DNA of 64,000 nucleotides, taken from positions 1 through 64,000 of the forward strand of contig CAWFRG010000004.1 in assembly GCA_963818205.1 (NCBI GenBank), written 5' to 3'. Below, piece after piece: positions 1-11,295 of the stretch. Both the position numbers and the translations under genes were made by a program. The notes under the pieces are model-generated. The model worked only from the letters and a program-made list of their open reading frames with translations, did not search any database and had not been told where the DNA came from. The DNA comes from CAVVYV01 sp963818205. GTDB lineage: Bacteria > Actinomycetota > Thermoleophilia > Solirubrobacterales > 70-9. How positions within the stretch are numbered: the first letter of the stretch is position 1; each line of letters starts with the position of its first letter.

Positions 1-217
1 CGGCTCTCGTTCGCGCTCCAAGGCGAGCGCGACGCGCCGCAGCTCCTCCGGCGGGCGCGGGGATTCACGACCCTCGCAGGATCCGGCCCTCGTTGCCGCG
101 CCGACCGCTTCGCCGTGGCGACGACGGGCCCATATAGGGTGTTCGCGCAGGTCACACGACCCATGCCGGGCGCCAGACGCGCGCCGCGCGTCGACGGTCA
201 CGGCGGAAGGAGAGTGG

Positions 218-703
218 ATGGATACCGCTAACGTCGGGAGGGGAACGCTGATCGCAGGTGTATCGGGCGTCCTTCTCTTCATCTTCATGTTCTTTTCCTG
301 GTTCGGAGTCGACGTCGAGAGCGCCATACCCGCCGGCATCCCCGAGGACATCGCCAACCAGGCGATCGAGGAGAGCGGTGTGGACACCACCGCCAACGCC
401 TGGCAGGCGTTCGACGTCATCGACCTGATCCTGCTGCTGGCGGTGATCGCTTCCGTCGGCTTCGCGATCATCGACATGAGCGGCGCCTCCGTGAGCCTGC
501 CGGTGGCCGGCAGCGCCATTACCACCGGGATCGGCGCGCTCGCCTTCCTACTGGTGCTCTATCGGCTGATCAATCCGCCGGACGATCTCGGGCGCGAGAT
601 CGGCATCTGGTTGGGTCTGCTCGCGACCGCCGGGATCACCTATGGCGGCTACGAAGGGATGCAAGAGGAGGGAGCGTCGTTCGGGGACGTCGCGCCCCGC
701 TGA
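218..703 (+). CDS. Small four-helix membrane protein, function unknown
   Basis: This 161-residue protein has four hydrophobic segments, at about residues 11-30, 65-85, 93-115 and 128-145. The long loop after helix 1 (about 31-62) is rich in Asp, Glu and Ala and is probably exposed. The ATG at 218 follows an AAGGAGAG ribosome-binding site, and a terminator hairpin follows the stop. The next gene encodes a protein of the same layout (helix, acidic Pro/Ala loop, three helices, IGIYLA/IGIWLG-type motif before the last helix), so the two are tandem paralogues. No enzymatic motif is visible and I do not recognise a named family. Confidence 0.75.
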   Translation: MDTANVGRGTLIAGVSGVLLFIFMFFSWFGVDVESAIPAGIPEDIANQAIEESGVDTTANAWQAFDVIDLILLLAVIASVGFAIIDMSGASVSLPVAGSAITTGIGALAFLLVLYRLINPPDDLGREIGIWLGLLATAGITYGGYEGMQEEGASFGDVAPR

Positions 704-730
704 CCTCCCGTAAGAGCCAGTCGCTGTGAG

Positions 731-760
731 CGGCCGCCCGAATCGGCGGCCGTTTCTTTT
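731..760 (+). terminator. Intrinsic terminator after the first membrane gene
   Basis: CGGCCGCC (731-738) pairs with GGCGGCCG (745-752) around a short loop, and a T-rich stretch (TTTCTTTT) follows. It lies 28 nt past the stop of the upstream gene, which is the expected place. Confidence 0.75.
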
Positions 761-799
761 CTTAACAGGTGGTCTGGGGGGTGTGTTCGTTTCCGGGGC

Positions 800-1274
800 A
801 TGTCGGGGATGACACTCGGCCAGAGAATCGCCGCCATTTCTGCGGTGGCACTCGTGATCTCGCTGTTCCTGGCCTGGAGTGGAGTTCGACGTCACGGAGG
901 TTCCGGGGGTGCCCAACCCGCCGGCCGTCCCTGGTCTCGAGCAGGCGCAGGAGGCGGCGGAGAACGCGGTTTCGGTGACCGGCTGGGAGAGCCAGAACAC
1001 GCTCGACATCTACCTTGCGATCGTGGCCGGGCTGGTCCTGATCGGGGCGGTGCTGACGATCAGCGGATCCCCGGAGGGTCTTCCGTTCGCCCCCGCAGCA
1101 GCGACGTTCCTGCTCGGCGTGATCGGGACGATCCTGACGGTCTATGTGTTGATCGATGTGCCCGAAGGTACCGAGCGGAAGATCGGCATCTACCTCGCGA
1201 CCGCGGCGGTCATCGGGGTAACGGTTGGCTCGTATCGACAGCTCCGCGACGAGGTGGCCGAGAGCTATCAGTGA
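800..1274 (+). CDS. Paralogue of the upstream small membrane protein (frameshifted)
   Basis: The N-terminus (MSGMTLGQR, then a hydrophobic helix ending FLAW) is read in one frame and the rest (VEFDVTEVPGVPNP onward) in another. The break is near 880 and one extra base explains it. The second part has the same acidic/Pro loop, three further helices and the KIGIYLATAAVIG motif that resembles the preceding gene. Its last 65 nt overlap the apparent end of the convergent GMC oxidoreductase. The function is unknown. The pairing of two paralogues suggests tandem duplication. Confidence 0.6.
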
Positions 1275-3716
1275 GGCGGGCGGCGATCCCGCCGGCCACT
1301 CGCAGCGAGCAGGCGATGATCGTCATCATCGGGTTGACCCCGACCGAGGACGGGAGCAGGCAGGCGTCGGCGACGTAGAGGCCTCGGTGCCGCGCACGGC
1401 GCCGTCGGGTCGGTGACGCTGGTGGCGGGGTCGGCGCCCATCCGGGCGGTGCTCATCGGGTGGAAGGCCTCGAGTCGCAGGTCCGAGGGCTTGAGCGTCA
1501 GTCGCCTCGAACTCCGCGAGCCGCCCCCGCGGGATCACCGGCACCGGGCCGACGTTCGGATAGACCTCGGTGGCGCCGGCGGCGAAGTGGATCTCGGCGG
1601 CGCGGGCGATCCCGAACTGGATCCGGCGCGCCTCCTCGTCGCGTGAGCCGGTAGGAGAGGCGCAGGGAGCCGTCGGAGGTGCAGGCCGACCCGGCCCTCG
1701 GAGTGGTCGTGGAGGTGGACGCCGATCGAGGCGATCTGGTCGAAGTGGTGGACGCGGTCGGCGAACTCCGCGCCGACGCCGGGCAGCCACTGGGCGCCGA
1801 AGGAGAGCGGGGTGAAGGTCGCCTCGAGCAGGATCCCCTGGGGCTGCCCACTCGTCGACGTAGTAGCTCTGCATGATCGCCCTCCCAGCCGCGCACCTCC
1901 TCGGGGTAGCGGGCGCCGATCCAGGCGGCGGGGTGGATGTGCAGGTGGCGCCCGAGGGCGGGGTGGGCGATCCCCGAGCGCAGCAGCAGCTCCGGGGTGC
2001 CGAAGGCGCCGCCGGCGCTGATCACGGTCTTGGCCCGCACCTGCCAGTCGCGGCCGGGACCGCCGCGGGTGCGCCCGTTGCGGGCGGCTTCCTCGGCGGC
2101 CGTGGTCGGCAGCCCGGCGCGGCAGGCGAGCCCGGTGACCCGGCCGCCCTCGGTGAGCACCCGCTGGACCTTGACCCCGGCGCGGACGCGGGCGCCGGCC
2201 GCGACCGCCCGCGGCAGGTAGGAGACGTGGGCGGCGCGCTTCGCGTCGATCCGGCAGCCGAGCGGGCAGGAGCTGCACTGGACGCAGGCGCCGGCGTTGC
2301 GGGCGATCGGCCCGCCGCTGGCGCCGAGCGCCGCGGCGCCCTCCATGCAGAGCTGGCCGTTTCGCCCCATGCGCTCGGGGTCGACCGGGGTGACCGCCAG
2401 CACCTCCTCGGCCGCCTCGTAGAGCGGGTCGAGCTCGGTCGCCCAGGGAGACCCCGGCGTCGCGCCATTCGCCGCAGGACCTCCGCGGGCGCGCGGAAGC
2501 AGGTGCCGGAGTTGATCACGGTGGTGCCGCCGACGGTGCGCCCGACGGGGACCGGGATCGCCGGCTTCCCCGAGGCGATCGTCATCCCGCCGTCGCGGTA
2601 GAGCAGCGGCAGGCCCTCGAGCGGATCGGTCGGGTAGCTCGCGTGGTCGACGTGGGGCCCCGACTCGAGCACGAGCACGTCGAGCCCGGCCTCCGCCAGC
2701 ACCGCCGCCGCCGCGGCGCCGCCGGCGCCCGAGCCGACGATCGCGACGTCGCAGTCCTCGCCGTCGCCCGGCGGCCGCAGGTCGCCCAGCGGCGGGGTCT
2801 CGGCGGGGCGGGCTCGCCCTCGCGGACGGCGCAGCGGCGCCTCGTAGCCGACCACCGTCCGGACGCGCTCGTCGCGGGCCCAGCCGATCATCGCCAGCAG
2901 CTTCGCCAGCAGCAGCAGGTCGCGGTAGGGGGCGAAGCGCGAGCGCTCCATCTTCGCCAGGTACTCCGAGCGGGCCTCGACCCCGAGCCGGCTGAAGCGC
3001 CAGGGGAAGGGGAGCCACTCGAACAGCGCGCAGGGCGAGCCGCACGACGCTGCACGGTGCGGGCGGGCAGCCGGGCGAGGAAGCGGGCGACCGGCTCGGC
3101 GACCGGGACCTCGCGCCTCGGCCGCCGGCAGCCCGTTGTCGGCCGGGCGCGATCGCCTCGGCGATCGCGCGCAGCGTCCGGAGCTCGGCGGCCCCGAGCC
3201 CCGGCGCGCGCCTTCAGCCGGGCGCGGCCGGAGCGCCCGATCCGGCCGGCGAGCGACGTAGAGCAGCAGCGAGGCGCCGACCAGGGAGCCGTCGACGATC
3301 CCGTTCAGCAGGTAGACGAAGACGTCGTCCTCGAAGAAGAAGATCAGGGAGGTGATCGAGGAGGCGGCCTTGCCCGCCGCGAGCGCCAGCAGCATCGGCC
3401 GGTGGCGGACCGGGTCGGTTGAGGCGATCCAGGCGAGCGCCGTGATCACCACCATGTAGGCGAAGCCGAGCGAGAGCCAGAGCCGCTCGTCGGTCTCCGG
3501 CGCCGGGGTGAAGTCGCCGAAGTTGTCGCCGAACTCGGTCAGCCGGGCCAGGGTCCCGTCGGGCCAGGCGATGAAGAAGAAGCCGGTGAGCGCGAAGCCG
3601 ATCGCCATCAGCCGCAGGTTGAGGACGACGAAGCGCTCGGCCTCTCTCCCCGCATGCTCGATTCGCGCTCCGGCTGTCGCGTCACGCGGCGGCATCCTAA
3701 CTGGCCAGCTGGCCAA
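1210..3716 (-). pseudogene. GMC-family FAD oxidoreductase with N-terminal membrane domain, several frameshifts
   Basis: Reading from 3716 down, about 140 residues contain three or four membrane helices (LMAIGFALTGFFFIAW and following). A linker with the GMC-typical EWLPFPWRFSRLG motif comes next, then the FAD-binding DVAIVGSGAGGAAAA and VGRTVGGTTVINSGT motifs. The substrate/FAD domain continues in other frames and includes a Cys-rich CVQCSSCPLGC segment. The C-terminal GMC signature (FHPMSTARMG ... SVGVNPMMTIIA) is also split over frames. Every block lies in order on one strand, so the gene is intact in outline but broken by several indels, either sequence errors or real decay. GMC relatives oxidise alcohols or sterol-like substrates; the substrate here cannot be told. 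The start is TTG 3716 or ATG 3695. Confidence 0.65.
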
Positions 3717-3741
3717 GGGGCGCGCACCTAGAATCCGGCGC

Positions 3742-4027
3742 GTGATCGATCGAGAGCAGGTGCTGCACGTCGCGCGGCTCGCGCGGCTGAAGCTCAGCGA
3801 CGAGGAGGTCGAGCGGATGTCCGGCGAGCTGTCCGGGATCCTCGAGCACGTCGAGCGGATCTCCGAGCTCGACCTCGAAGGGGTGGAGCCGACCTCGCAC
3901 GTGATCGAGCTCGAGAACGTGCTCCGGCCCGACGAGCCGCGCCCGAGCTGGCCGCGCGAGCGAGGTGCTCGAGCGCGCCCCCGATCCCGCCGACGGCGCC
4001 TTCCGCGTTCCCTCGCCGCAGGCGTAG
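3742..4027 (+). CDS. gatC: Aspartyl/glutamyl-tRNA amidotransferase subunit C
   Basis: GatC is the small wrapping subunit of the GatCAB complex that converts Glu-tRNA(Gln) and Asp-tRNA(Asn) to the amides. It starts with VIDREQVLHVARLARLKLSD, contains the conserved VEPTSHVIELENVLRPDEP block and ends FRVPSPQA, about 95 residues as expected. One extra base near 3958-3961 (CGCGAG|C|GAGGTG) breaks the frame before the last 20 residues. The start is a GTG with a TAGAAT -10 element at 3729-3734, seven bases upstream and with no Shine-Dalgarno, which points to a leaderless mRNA. It is the first gene of a gatC-gatA-peptidase-gatB operon. Confidence 0.85.
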
Positions 4028-4039
4028 AGCGGGTCGGTG

Positions 4040-5501
4040 ATGTCGGAGCTGCTCGAGCTGACGGTCGCCGAGGCGATCGAGAGGATCCGCTCCGGCGAGC
4101 TCGGCGCCGGCGAGTACTTCGACGCCTACCGCGAGGCGGCCGAGGGCGACTCGCTCAACGCCTTCCTCGGGATCGCCGAGAACCGGATCGAGGACGGTGA
4201 GGCGCCGGAGGGCGAGCTCGGCGGGATCCCGGTCGCGGTCAAGGACATCTTCTGCACCGAGGGCACCCAGACCACGGCGGGGTCGAGGATCCTCGAGGGC
4301 TACGTGCCGCCCTACACGGCGACCGCCGTCCGGCGGCTCGACGAGGCCGGCGCGCTGGTCCTCGGCAAGACCAACATGGACGAGTTCGCGATGGGCTCCT
4401 CGAACGAGAACTCGGCCTACGGCGACGTCCTCAATCCGTGGGACACCGGCCGCGTCCCGGGCGGCTCCTCGGGCGGCTCCGCCGCCGCGGTCGCCGGGCG
4501 GCTGGCGCCGTGCGCGATCGGCACCGACACCGGCGGCTCGATCCGCCAGCCGGCCTCGCTGTGCGGGATCGTCGGGATGAAGCCCACCTACGGCGCCGTC
4601 TCCCGCTACGGGATGATCGCCTTCGCCTCGTCGCTCGACCAGTGCGGCCCGCTCACCCGTGACGTCACCGACGCCGCCCTCCTGCTGCGCGTGCTCGAGG
4701 GGCACGACCACTGCGACTCGACCTCGGTCGGGATCGAGGGCGGGGTCGAGCTGCCCGAGCCGCGAGGACCTGAAGGGGCTGAGCTTCGGGGTGCCGCGCG
4801 AGCTCGCCGGCGAGGCCGAGGGGATCGAGCCGGGGGTGAAGCAGGTGTTCGAGGCGACGGTGAAGCTGATCGAGGAGCTCGGGGGAGAGGTCGCCGAGAC
4901 CGAGCTGCCCGCATGCGACCCACGGGATCTCGGCCTACTACGTGATCGCCCCCGCCGAGGCCTCCGCCAACCTCGCCCGCTACGACGGGGTCCGGTATGG
5001 GCAGCGCACGGACGCCGACGACCTCACCGAGATGTACGAGCGCACCCGCCACGACGGCTTCGGCGCCGAAGTGAAGCGCCGGATCATGCTCGGCACCTAC
5101 GCGCTCTCCTCCGGCTACTACGAGGCCTACTACGGCCAGGCGCAGCGGGTGCGGACCAGGATCAGCGAGGACTTCGCCAAGGCCTTCGAGCCGCTTCGAC
5201 TTCGTCGTCACCCCGACCTCTCCGAGCGTTGCCTTCGGGCTCGGCGAGCGCACCGACGATCCGCTGGCGATGTACCTCTCCGACTACTGCACGGTGCCGA
5301 TGCCGCTCGCGGGGATCCCCGCGATCTCGATCCCCGCCGGCCTCGCCCAGCCGCAGGGCGGCGGCCCCGATCTGCCGGTGGGTTTCCAGATCGCCGGGCC
5401 CGCCTTCAGCGAGAGCGGCATGCTCGACGCCGCCTACGCGCTCGAGCGGGCGATCGGCTTCGAGGCGAAGCCGCCTGGCCTCGATGGGAGCGTCATCGTG
5501 A
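4040..5501 (+). CDS. gatA: Glutamyl-tRNA amidotransferase subunit A (frameshifted)
   Basis: The amidase-signature subunit releases ammonia from glutamine. Visible landmarks are the catalytic Lys in GIPVAVKDIFC, the Gly/Ser-rich GGSSGGSAAAVA stretch with the cis-Ser, and the nucleophile region GTDTGGSIRQPAS. The rest of the family follows, ending near ALERAIGFEAKP. Four +1-type breaks are needed to read it whole: near 4755, 4925, 5190 and 5475. Correcting the last one places the stop at TGA 5499-5501, which overlaps the GTG start of the next gene (GTGA). The clean overlap argues that the breaks are sequence errors rather than decay. Start ATG 4040 (or GTG 4037) lies 13 nt after gatC. Confidence 0.85.
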
Positions 5502-5787
5502 AGGCCACCCACCTCAGCGACGAGGAGATCCGGGAGGCGGTGATGGACGCGCTCGACTCGCTCCCGCCCGAGATCGCCGCCAGGCTCGACAACGTCGCGG
5601 TGATCGTCGAGGACCGCCACCCCTCCGAGAGGCTGCTCGGCCTCTTCGATCCGAGGGGCGGGCTGCAGCGGATCGTCATCTACCGGGAGCTCCATCCGAG
5701 CGCCGAGGAGGTCAAGCGGACCGTCCTCCACGAGGTCGGCCACTACTTCGGGATGGACGAGCGGCAGGTGAGGAGCTGGGGCCTGTG

Positions 5788-5788
<1 letters not shown>
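5498..5788 (+). CDS. Small zincin-like metallopeptidase (MMP1/DUF1025 type)
   Basis: This protein of about 96 residues ends with LHEVGHYFGMDE, the HExxH-x2-GxxE zinc site typical of the small minimal zincins found beside housekeeping genes in Actinobacteria. Before it are AALDNVAVIVED-like and LLGLFDPRG motifs of the same family. Start GTG 5498 overlaps the corrected gatA stop (GTGA), and its TGA (5786-5788) overlaps the gatB ATG (TGATG), so it is translationally coupled on both sides. As sequenced, gatA reads into it without a stop. I interpret that as one more indel rather than a true GatA-peptidase fusion. Its substrate is unknown. Confidence 0.75.
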
Positions 5789-7239
<1,451 letters not shown>

Positions 7240-7242
7240 CTC

Positions 7243-8564
7243 ATGGCCTGGAACGTGGTGATCGCCGGTGGTGGCTTCGCGGGTCCGACCTGCGCCCGGG
7301 ACGCTGGAGCGCCTGCTGCCGAAGCAGTCCGCCCGGCTGGTGCTGATCAACGACGTCAACTTCGTCCTCTACACGCCCTTCCTGCCCGAGGCGGCGGCCG
7401 GGCTGCTGGAGCCGCGCCACGTGGTCACCCCGCTGCGGGAGATCCTCAAGCGCGCCTACCTGCGGCTGGGCGCGGTCACCTCCCACGACCCCGCCTCCCG
7501 CACGATCGAGCTGCGGATGCACGACGGCGAGTCCGAGGAGCTGCGCTACGACCAGCTGGTGCTCTCGGTCGGCTCGGTCTCCCGCACCCTCCCGGTGCCG
7601 GGCCTCGACCAGCACGCAATCGGCTTCAAGAGCCTCGCCGACGCGATCTGGCTCCGAAACCACGTCGTCGAGACCCTGGAGGTGGCGAACGCGACCGAGG
7701 ACCCGGCGCGCCGGGAGCAGATGCTCACCTACGTCTTCGTCGGCGGCGGCTACGCCGGTCTCGAGGCTCTGGCCGAGCTCCAGGACTTCGCCGCCGACGC
7801 GATGGACAGCTATCCAAGGGCGCGCCTGCACGGGATGCGCTGGATCCTGGTCGAGGCGACCGAGCGGGTCCTGCCCGAGATCGACCTCTCGCTCGCCGAG
7901 TACGCCCTCCGGCAGCTCCGGGGTCGAGGGATCGAGATCCGCCTGGGGACGACGCTCGAGGGGGTCGAGGCCGACAGCGCCACATTCTCGACCGGGGAGA
8001 CGGTGCCGACCCGGACGGTCGTCTGGACCGCGGGCGTGCGGCCGCACCCGAGCCTCAGGAACCTCTCCGTGCCGCTCGACGAGCGCGGCCGGGTCAGGGT
8101 CGACGACCACCTCCGGGTCGAGGGCCAGGAGGGCGTCTGGGCGATCGGCGACTGCGCCGCCGTCCCCGACCCCTCGGGCGGGCTCGCGCCGCAGACCGCG
8201 CAGCACGGGATCCGCCAGGCCCGCCTGGTCGCCGCCAACGTCGCCGGCGCGCTGAGCGGCGAGCCGCCGCGGCGCTACACGCTACTCGAGCCGCACCGCC
8301 TTCGTCAACCTCGGCCGCTACAAGGCGGTCGGCAGGATCGGCCGCCGGACCTTCTCCGGCTTCCTCGCCTGGTGGCTGGCGCGCACCTACCACCTCAGCC
8401 AGATCCCCGGCGCCTTCCGGAAGCTGCGCGCGGTGATCGACTGGACCGTCAGCCTCCCCTTCGCCCGCGACATCTCCGAGGTCGGCTCGATCGGCCACCC
8501 GCGCCCGCTCCGGGATGAGGAATACGAGCACGGGGGCTCCCACCGGCCGCTCGACGCGGGCTAG
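7243..8564 (+). CDS. ndh: Type II NADH:quinone oxidoreductase (two frameshifts)
   Basis: This monotopic flavoenzyme passes electrons from NADH to the quinone pool without pumping protons. The FAD-binding VVIAGGGFAG lies at the N-terminus, the NADH-binding TYVFVGGGYAGLEALAEL at about residue 165, and the second FAD motif GVWAIGDCAAVPDP at about 300. The C-terminus (RTFSGFLAWWLARTYHLSQIPG) is the amphipathic membrane anchor typical of NDH-2. Two +1 breaks split the frame, near 7295 and 8292. It starts 3 nt after gatB and may be co-transcribed. With the men genes nearby, menaquinone is the likely acceptor. Confidence 0.85.
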
Positions 8565-8622
8565 AGGCTCAGCGCTTCCCGCAGCAAGACTTGAGCGCGA
8601 GCGCGTACCCTCGGACGGCGAG

Positions 8623-8910
8623 ATGGCCGGCGCCCCCTACGTGATCGTTGCGCTCAGCTTCGGGATCGCGACCGGCGTGATCGGCCGCGCCAAGGGCAGC
8701 TCGTTCTTCATCTGGCTGCTGGTCGGGACGATCCTGCCGATCATCGGCCTGATCGCGGTGATCCTCTACCGCTCAGAGCGCGACGAGCCCGAGCGCCGCT
8801 GCCCGACCTGTAACAACGTGCTGAAGCTCTACGTCCAGGTCTGCCCGCGCTGCGGCACCGACCTCTATCTGCCCGACCCTTCAGAGGTGCGGCCCGGCCC
8901 TGGCACCTAA
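8623..8910 (+). CDS. Small membrane protein with C-terminal zinc ribbon
   Basis: This protein has 95 residues. Two hydrophobic segments (about 5-20 and 27-45) are followed by a cytosolic CPTCNN...CPRCGTD pair of CxxC motifs, a rubredoxin-like zinc ribbon. ATG 8623 has TACCCT at 8606-8611 and no Shine-Dalgarno, so the mRNA is probably nearly leaderless. The stop overlaps the corrected stop of the convergent glycosyltransferase gene. Proteins of this build are common in actinobacterial genomes, but no function is established that I can name. Confidence 0.75.
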   Translation: MAGAPYVIVALSFGIATGVIGRAKGSSFFIWLLVGTILPIIGLIAVILYRSERDEPERRCPTCNNVLKLYVQVCPRCGTDLYLPDPSEVRPGPGT

Positions 8911-9984
8911 CGGAGCCAGGTGCGGACGATCGCGTTGGTGAAGCCCGAGCCCGTAGCGGACCACGGCGGGCTTCTTCGAGTGGCCGTGGAGGCGCTTCTG
9001 CACGGTCACCGGGATCTCCTTGGCCGGGATCCCGCGCTTGATCGCCTCGATCAGGAACTCGGAGGTGTGGAACTGCTCCTGGCGGAGCACCAGCTGGGGG
9101 AGGACCGAGGTGCGCACCGCCCGGTATCCGTTCGAGCAGTCCGAGACCCTGGTCCGGGTGATGAAGGAGACCACCCGGTTGAAGAAGACGATGCCCAGCT
9201 CCCGGGATCGCGCGTTGGGCTCGGACTGGCCCAGCACCCGGGAGCCGTGGGCGACGTCGACCTCGTCGTCGAGCACCGGGCGGACCAGACGCTCCATCTC
9301 GGCCGGGACGTGCTGGCCGTCGGCGTCCAGGGTGACCACCACCAGGGCACCCGACTCGGCCATCAGCCGGTAGCCGGTCCGCACCGCCGCGCCGCCGCCG
9401 CGGTTGATCACGTGGCGGGCGACGATCGCCCCCGCCTTGGCCGCTTCCTCGCCGGTGTCGTCGCGGGAGCCGTCGTCGACGACCAGCACCGCGGTCGGCT
9501 CGCCGCAGACCTCGGGGGGGATCTGGCGGACGACCTCGCCGACGCTGTCGGCCTCGTTGTAGGCGGGGATCACGACCGCGACCCGGTCGCGGAAGCGCTC
9601 GGGCAGCGACGCTCCCTTGAACTCCTCCCAGGCGAGCCCCTCGAGCAGCGCGGAGAGCTGCTGGTTCATCCGCGAGCTCTCGGTCAGGGCCCGCAGCACA
9701 AGCAGGAACAGGATCGCGATCGCGAATACCGCGAGGCCGAGGATGCGGCCGCCGTTGCCGCGGTTGAAGGCGAACGCCTCGAGGAGCGCGTCGAGCAGCT
9801 CGGTGCCCGAGACCACAGCCAGCGCCAGGCCGCCGAGCAGCGCCAGCAGGACGGCGCCGTTCGAGAGCGAGCGGCGGCGCCAGATCGCGAAGGCGATCAG
9901 GGCGGCGGCGAAGACCAGGCCCGAGGCCCGCAGGGCGGTGAGCTCCGCCGGGAAAATGGAGGCGATCGTCACGAAGTCGTGCAA
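8907..9984 (-). CDS. Membrane-anchored family 2 glycosyltransferase
   Basis: The N-terminal 105 residues hold three hydrophobic helices. A GT-A domain follows with AVVIPAYNEADSVGEVV, the nucleotide-binding VVDDGSRDDT and the metal-binding TLDADGQH. The acceptor-side segment ends SDCSNGYRAVR, and the family is close to dolichol-phosphate mannosyltransferase-like enzymes. One extra base near 8945 hides the true end (GFTNAIVRTWLR, stop at 8907-8909). The TTG start at 9984 has TATCCT nine bases upstream and no ribosome-binding site. It is divergent from sqdB, which suggests a role in glycolipid or surface polysaccharide synthesis. The donor and acceptor are not known. Confidence 0.8.
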
Positions 9985-10031
9985 GGCGGCGGCAGGATAG
10001 CCGTCGAGAAGCCGCTACCCTGCCGCCTTCT

Positions 10032-11207
10032 ATGCGCGTCCTCATCCTCGGGGGCGACGGATACCTGGGCTGGCCGACCGCGATGCGCTTTTCGGCCCGA
10101 GGCCACGAGGTCACCGTCGTCGACAACTTCTCGCGCCGGCGCTGGCACGAGCAGCAGGGAACCAACTCGCTGACCCCGATTCGGACCCTGGAGGAGCGGA
10201 TCGAGGCCTGGCGCGAGGTCTCGGGGAACACGATTCGCTCCCACCTGGGGGCGATCGAGGACGGGGACTTCCTCACCGAGGTCGTCGCCGAGACCAGGCC
10301 GGAGGCGATCGTCCACTACGGCGAGCAGGCCTCGGCTCCCTATTCGATGGCGAGCCGCGAGCAGGCGGTCGAGACCCAGTTCACCAACGTGATCGGCACG
10401 CTCAACCTCCTGTTCGCGATGCGCGACCACGTCCCAGAGGCCCATCTGGTCAAGCTCGGGACGATGGGCGAGTACGGAACCCCCAACATCGACATCGAGG
10501 AGGGGTTCATCGAGATCGAGCACAAGGGACGCAAGGACACCCTGCCGTTCCCGAAGATGCCCGGCTCGCTCTACCACCTCTCCAAGGTCCACGACTCTCA
10601 CAACATTCAGTTCGCCTGCCGGATCTGGGGCCTGCGCTCGACCGACCTCAACCAGGGGGTCGTCTACGGGATCGAGACCGACGAGACCGCCCAGGACGAG
10701 CGTCTCACCACCCGCTTCGACTACGACGAGGTGTTCGGAACCGTGCTCAATCGCTTCTGCGTGCAGTCGGTGGTCGGCCACCCGCTGACCGTCTACGGCA
10801 AGGGCGGGCAGACCCGCGGCTTCCTCAACATCCGCGACACCCTCCAGTGCGTCGAGCTGGCGGTCGAGAACCCGGCCGACGCCGGGGAGTACCGGGTCTT
10901 CAACCAGTTCACCGAGATGTTCTCCGTCGGCCAGCTGGCGGAGCTGGTGCAGACCGCCGGTGCCGAGCTCGGCCACGAGGTCGAAATCGAGCACCTCGCC
11001 AACCCGCGGATCGAGGCCGAGGAGCATTACTACAACCCGACCCACACGAAGCTCCTCGACCTCGGGCTTCAGCCCAGCTATCTCGGCGACGAGCTGGTCC
11101 GCTCGATGCTGAAGGCGATCGAGCGCTACCAGGATCGGGTGATCGAGTCGGCGATCGACCCGATCACGCGCTGGAATCCCGAGCGCCAGCCGCTCCAGGC
11201 AGGCTGA
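10032..11207 (+). CDS. sqdB: UDP-sulfoquinovose synthase
   Basis: This short-chain-dehydrogenase-fold enzyme makes UDP-sulfoquinovose from UDP-glucose and sulfite for the sulfolipid SQDG. The 391 residues follow plant SQD1/bacterial SqdB closely. The NAD site is LILGGDGYLGWPTA, with FGEQ-type HYGEQASAPYSM, the active-site segment LVKLGTMGEYGTPNIDIEEG, catalytic YHLSK, and NQGVVYG plus GHPLTVYGKGGQTRGFLNIRDT. The leaderless-type -10 TACCCT (10016-10021) lies 10 nt before ATG 10032. I see no sqdX/sqdC partner here. The divergent family 2 glycosyltransferase is a candidate acceptor-side enzyme, but that is inference only. Confidence 0.92.
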   Translation: MRVLILGGDGYLGWPTAMRFSARGHEVTVVDNFSRRRWHEQQGTNSLTPIRTLEERIEAWREVSGNTIRSHLGAIEDGDFLTEVVAETRPEAIVHYGEQASAPYSMASREQAVETQFTNVIGTLNLLFAMRDHVPEAHLVKLGTMGEYGTPNIDIEEGFIEIEHKGRKDTLPFPKMPGSLYHLSKVHDSHNIQFACRIWGLRSTDLNQGVVYGIETDETAQDERLTTRFDYDEVFGTVLNRFCVQSVVGHPLTVYGKGGQTRGFLNIRDTLQCVELAVENPADAGEYRVFNQFTEMFSVGQLAELVQTAGAELGHEVEIEHLANPRIEAEEHYYNPTHTKLLDLGLQPSYLGDELVRSMLKAIERYQDRVIESAIDPITRWNPERQPLQAG

Positions 11208-11295
11208 TCACCGGCACCGACCCTGCCTGCCCGCAAGGGGTCTGGGCTGGGCCACGCCGTACTCGACCGCCTCGTCCATTAGCTACCCTCGATCC

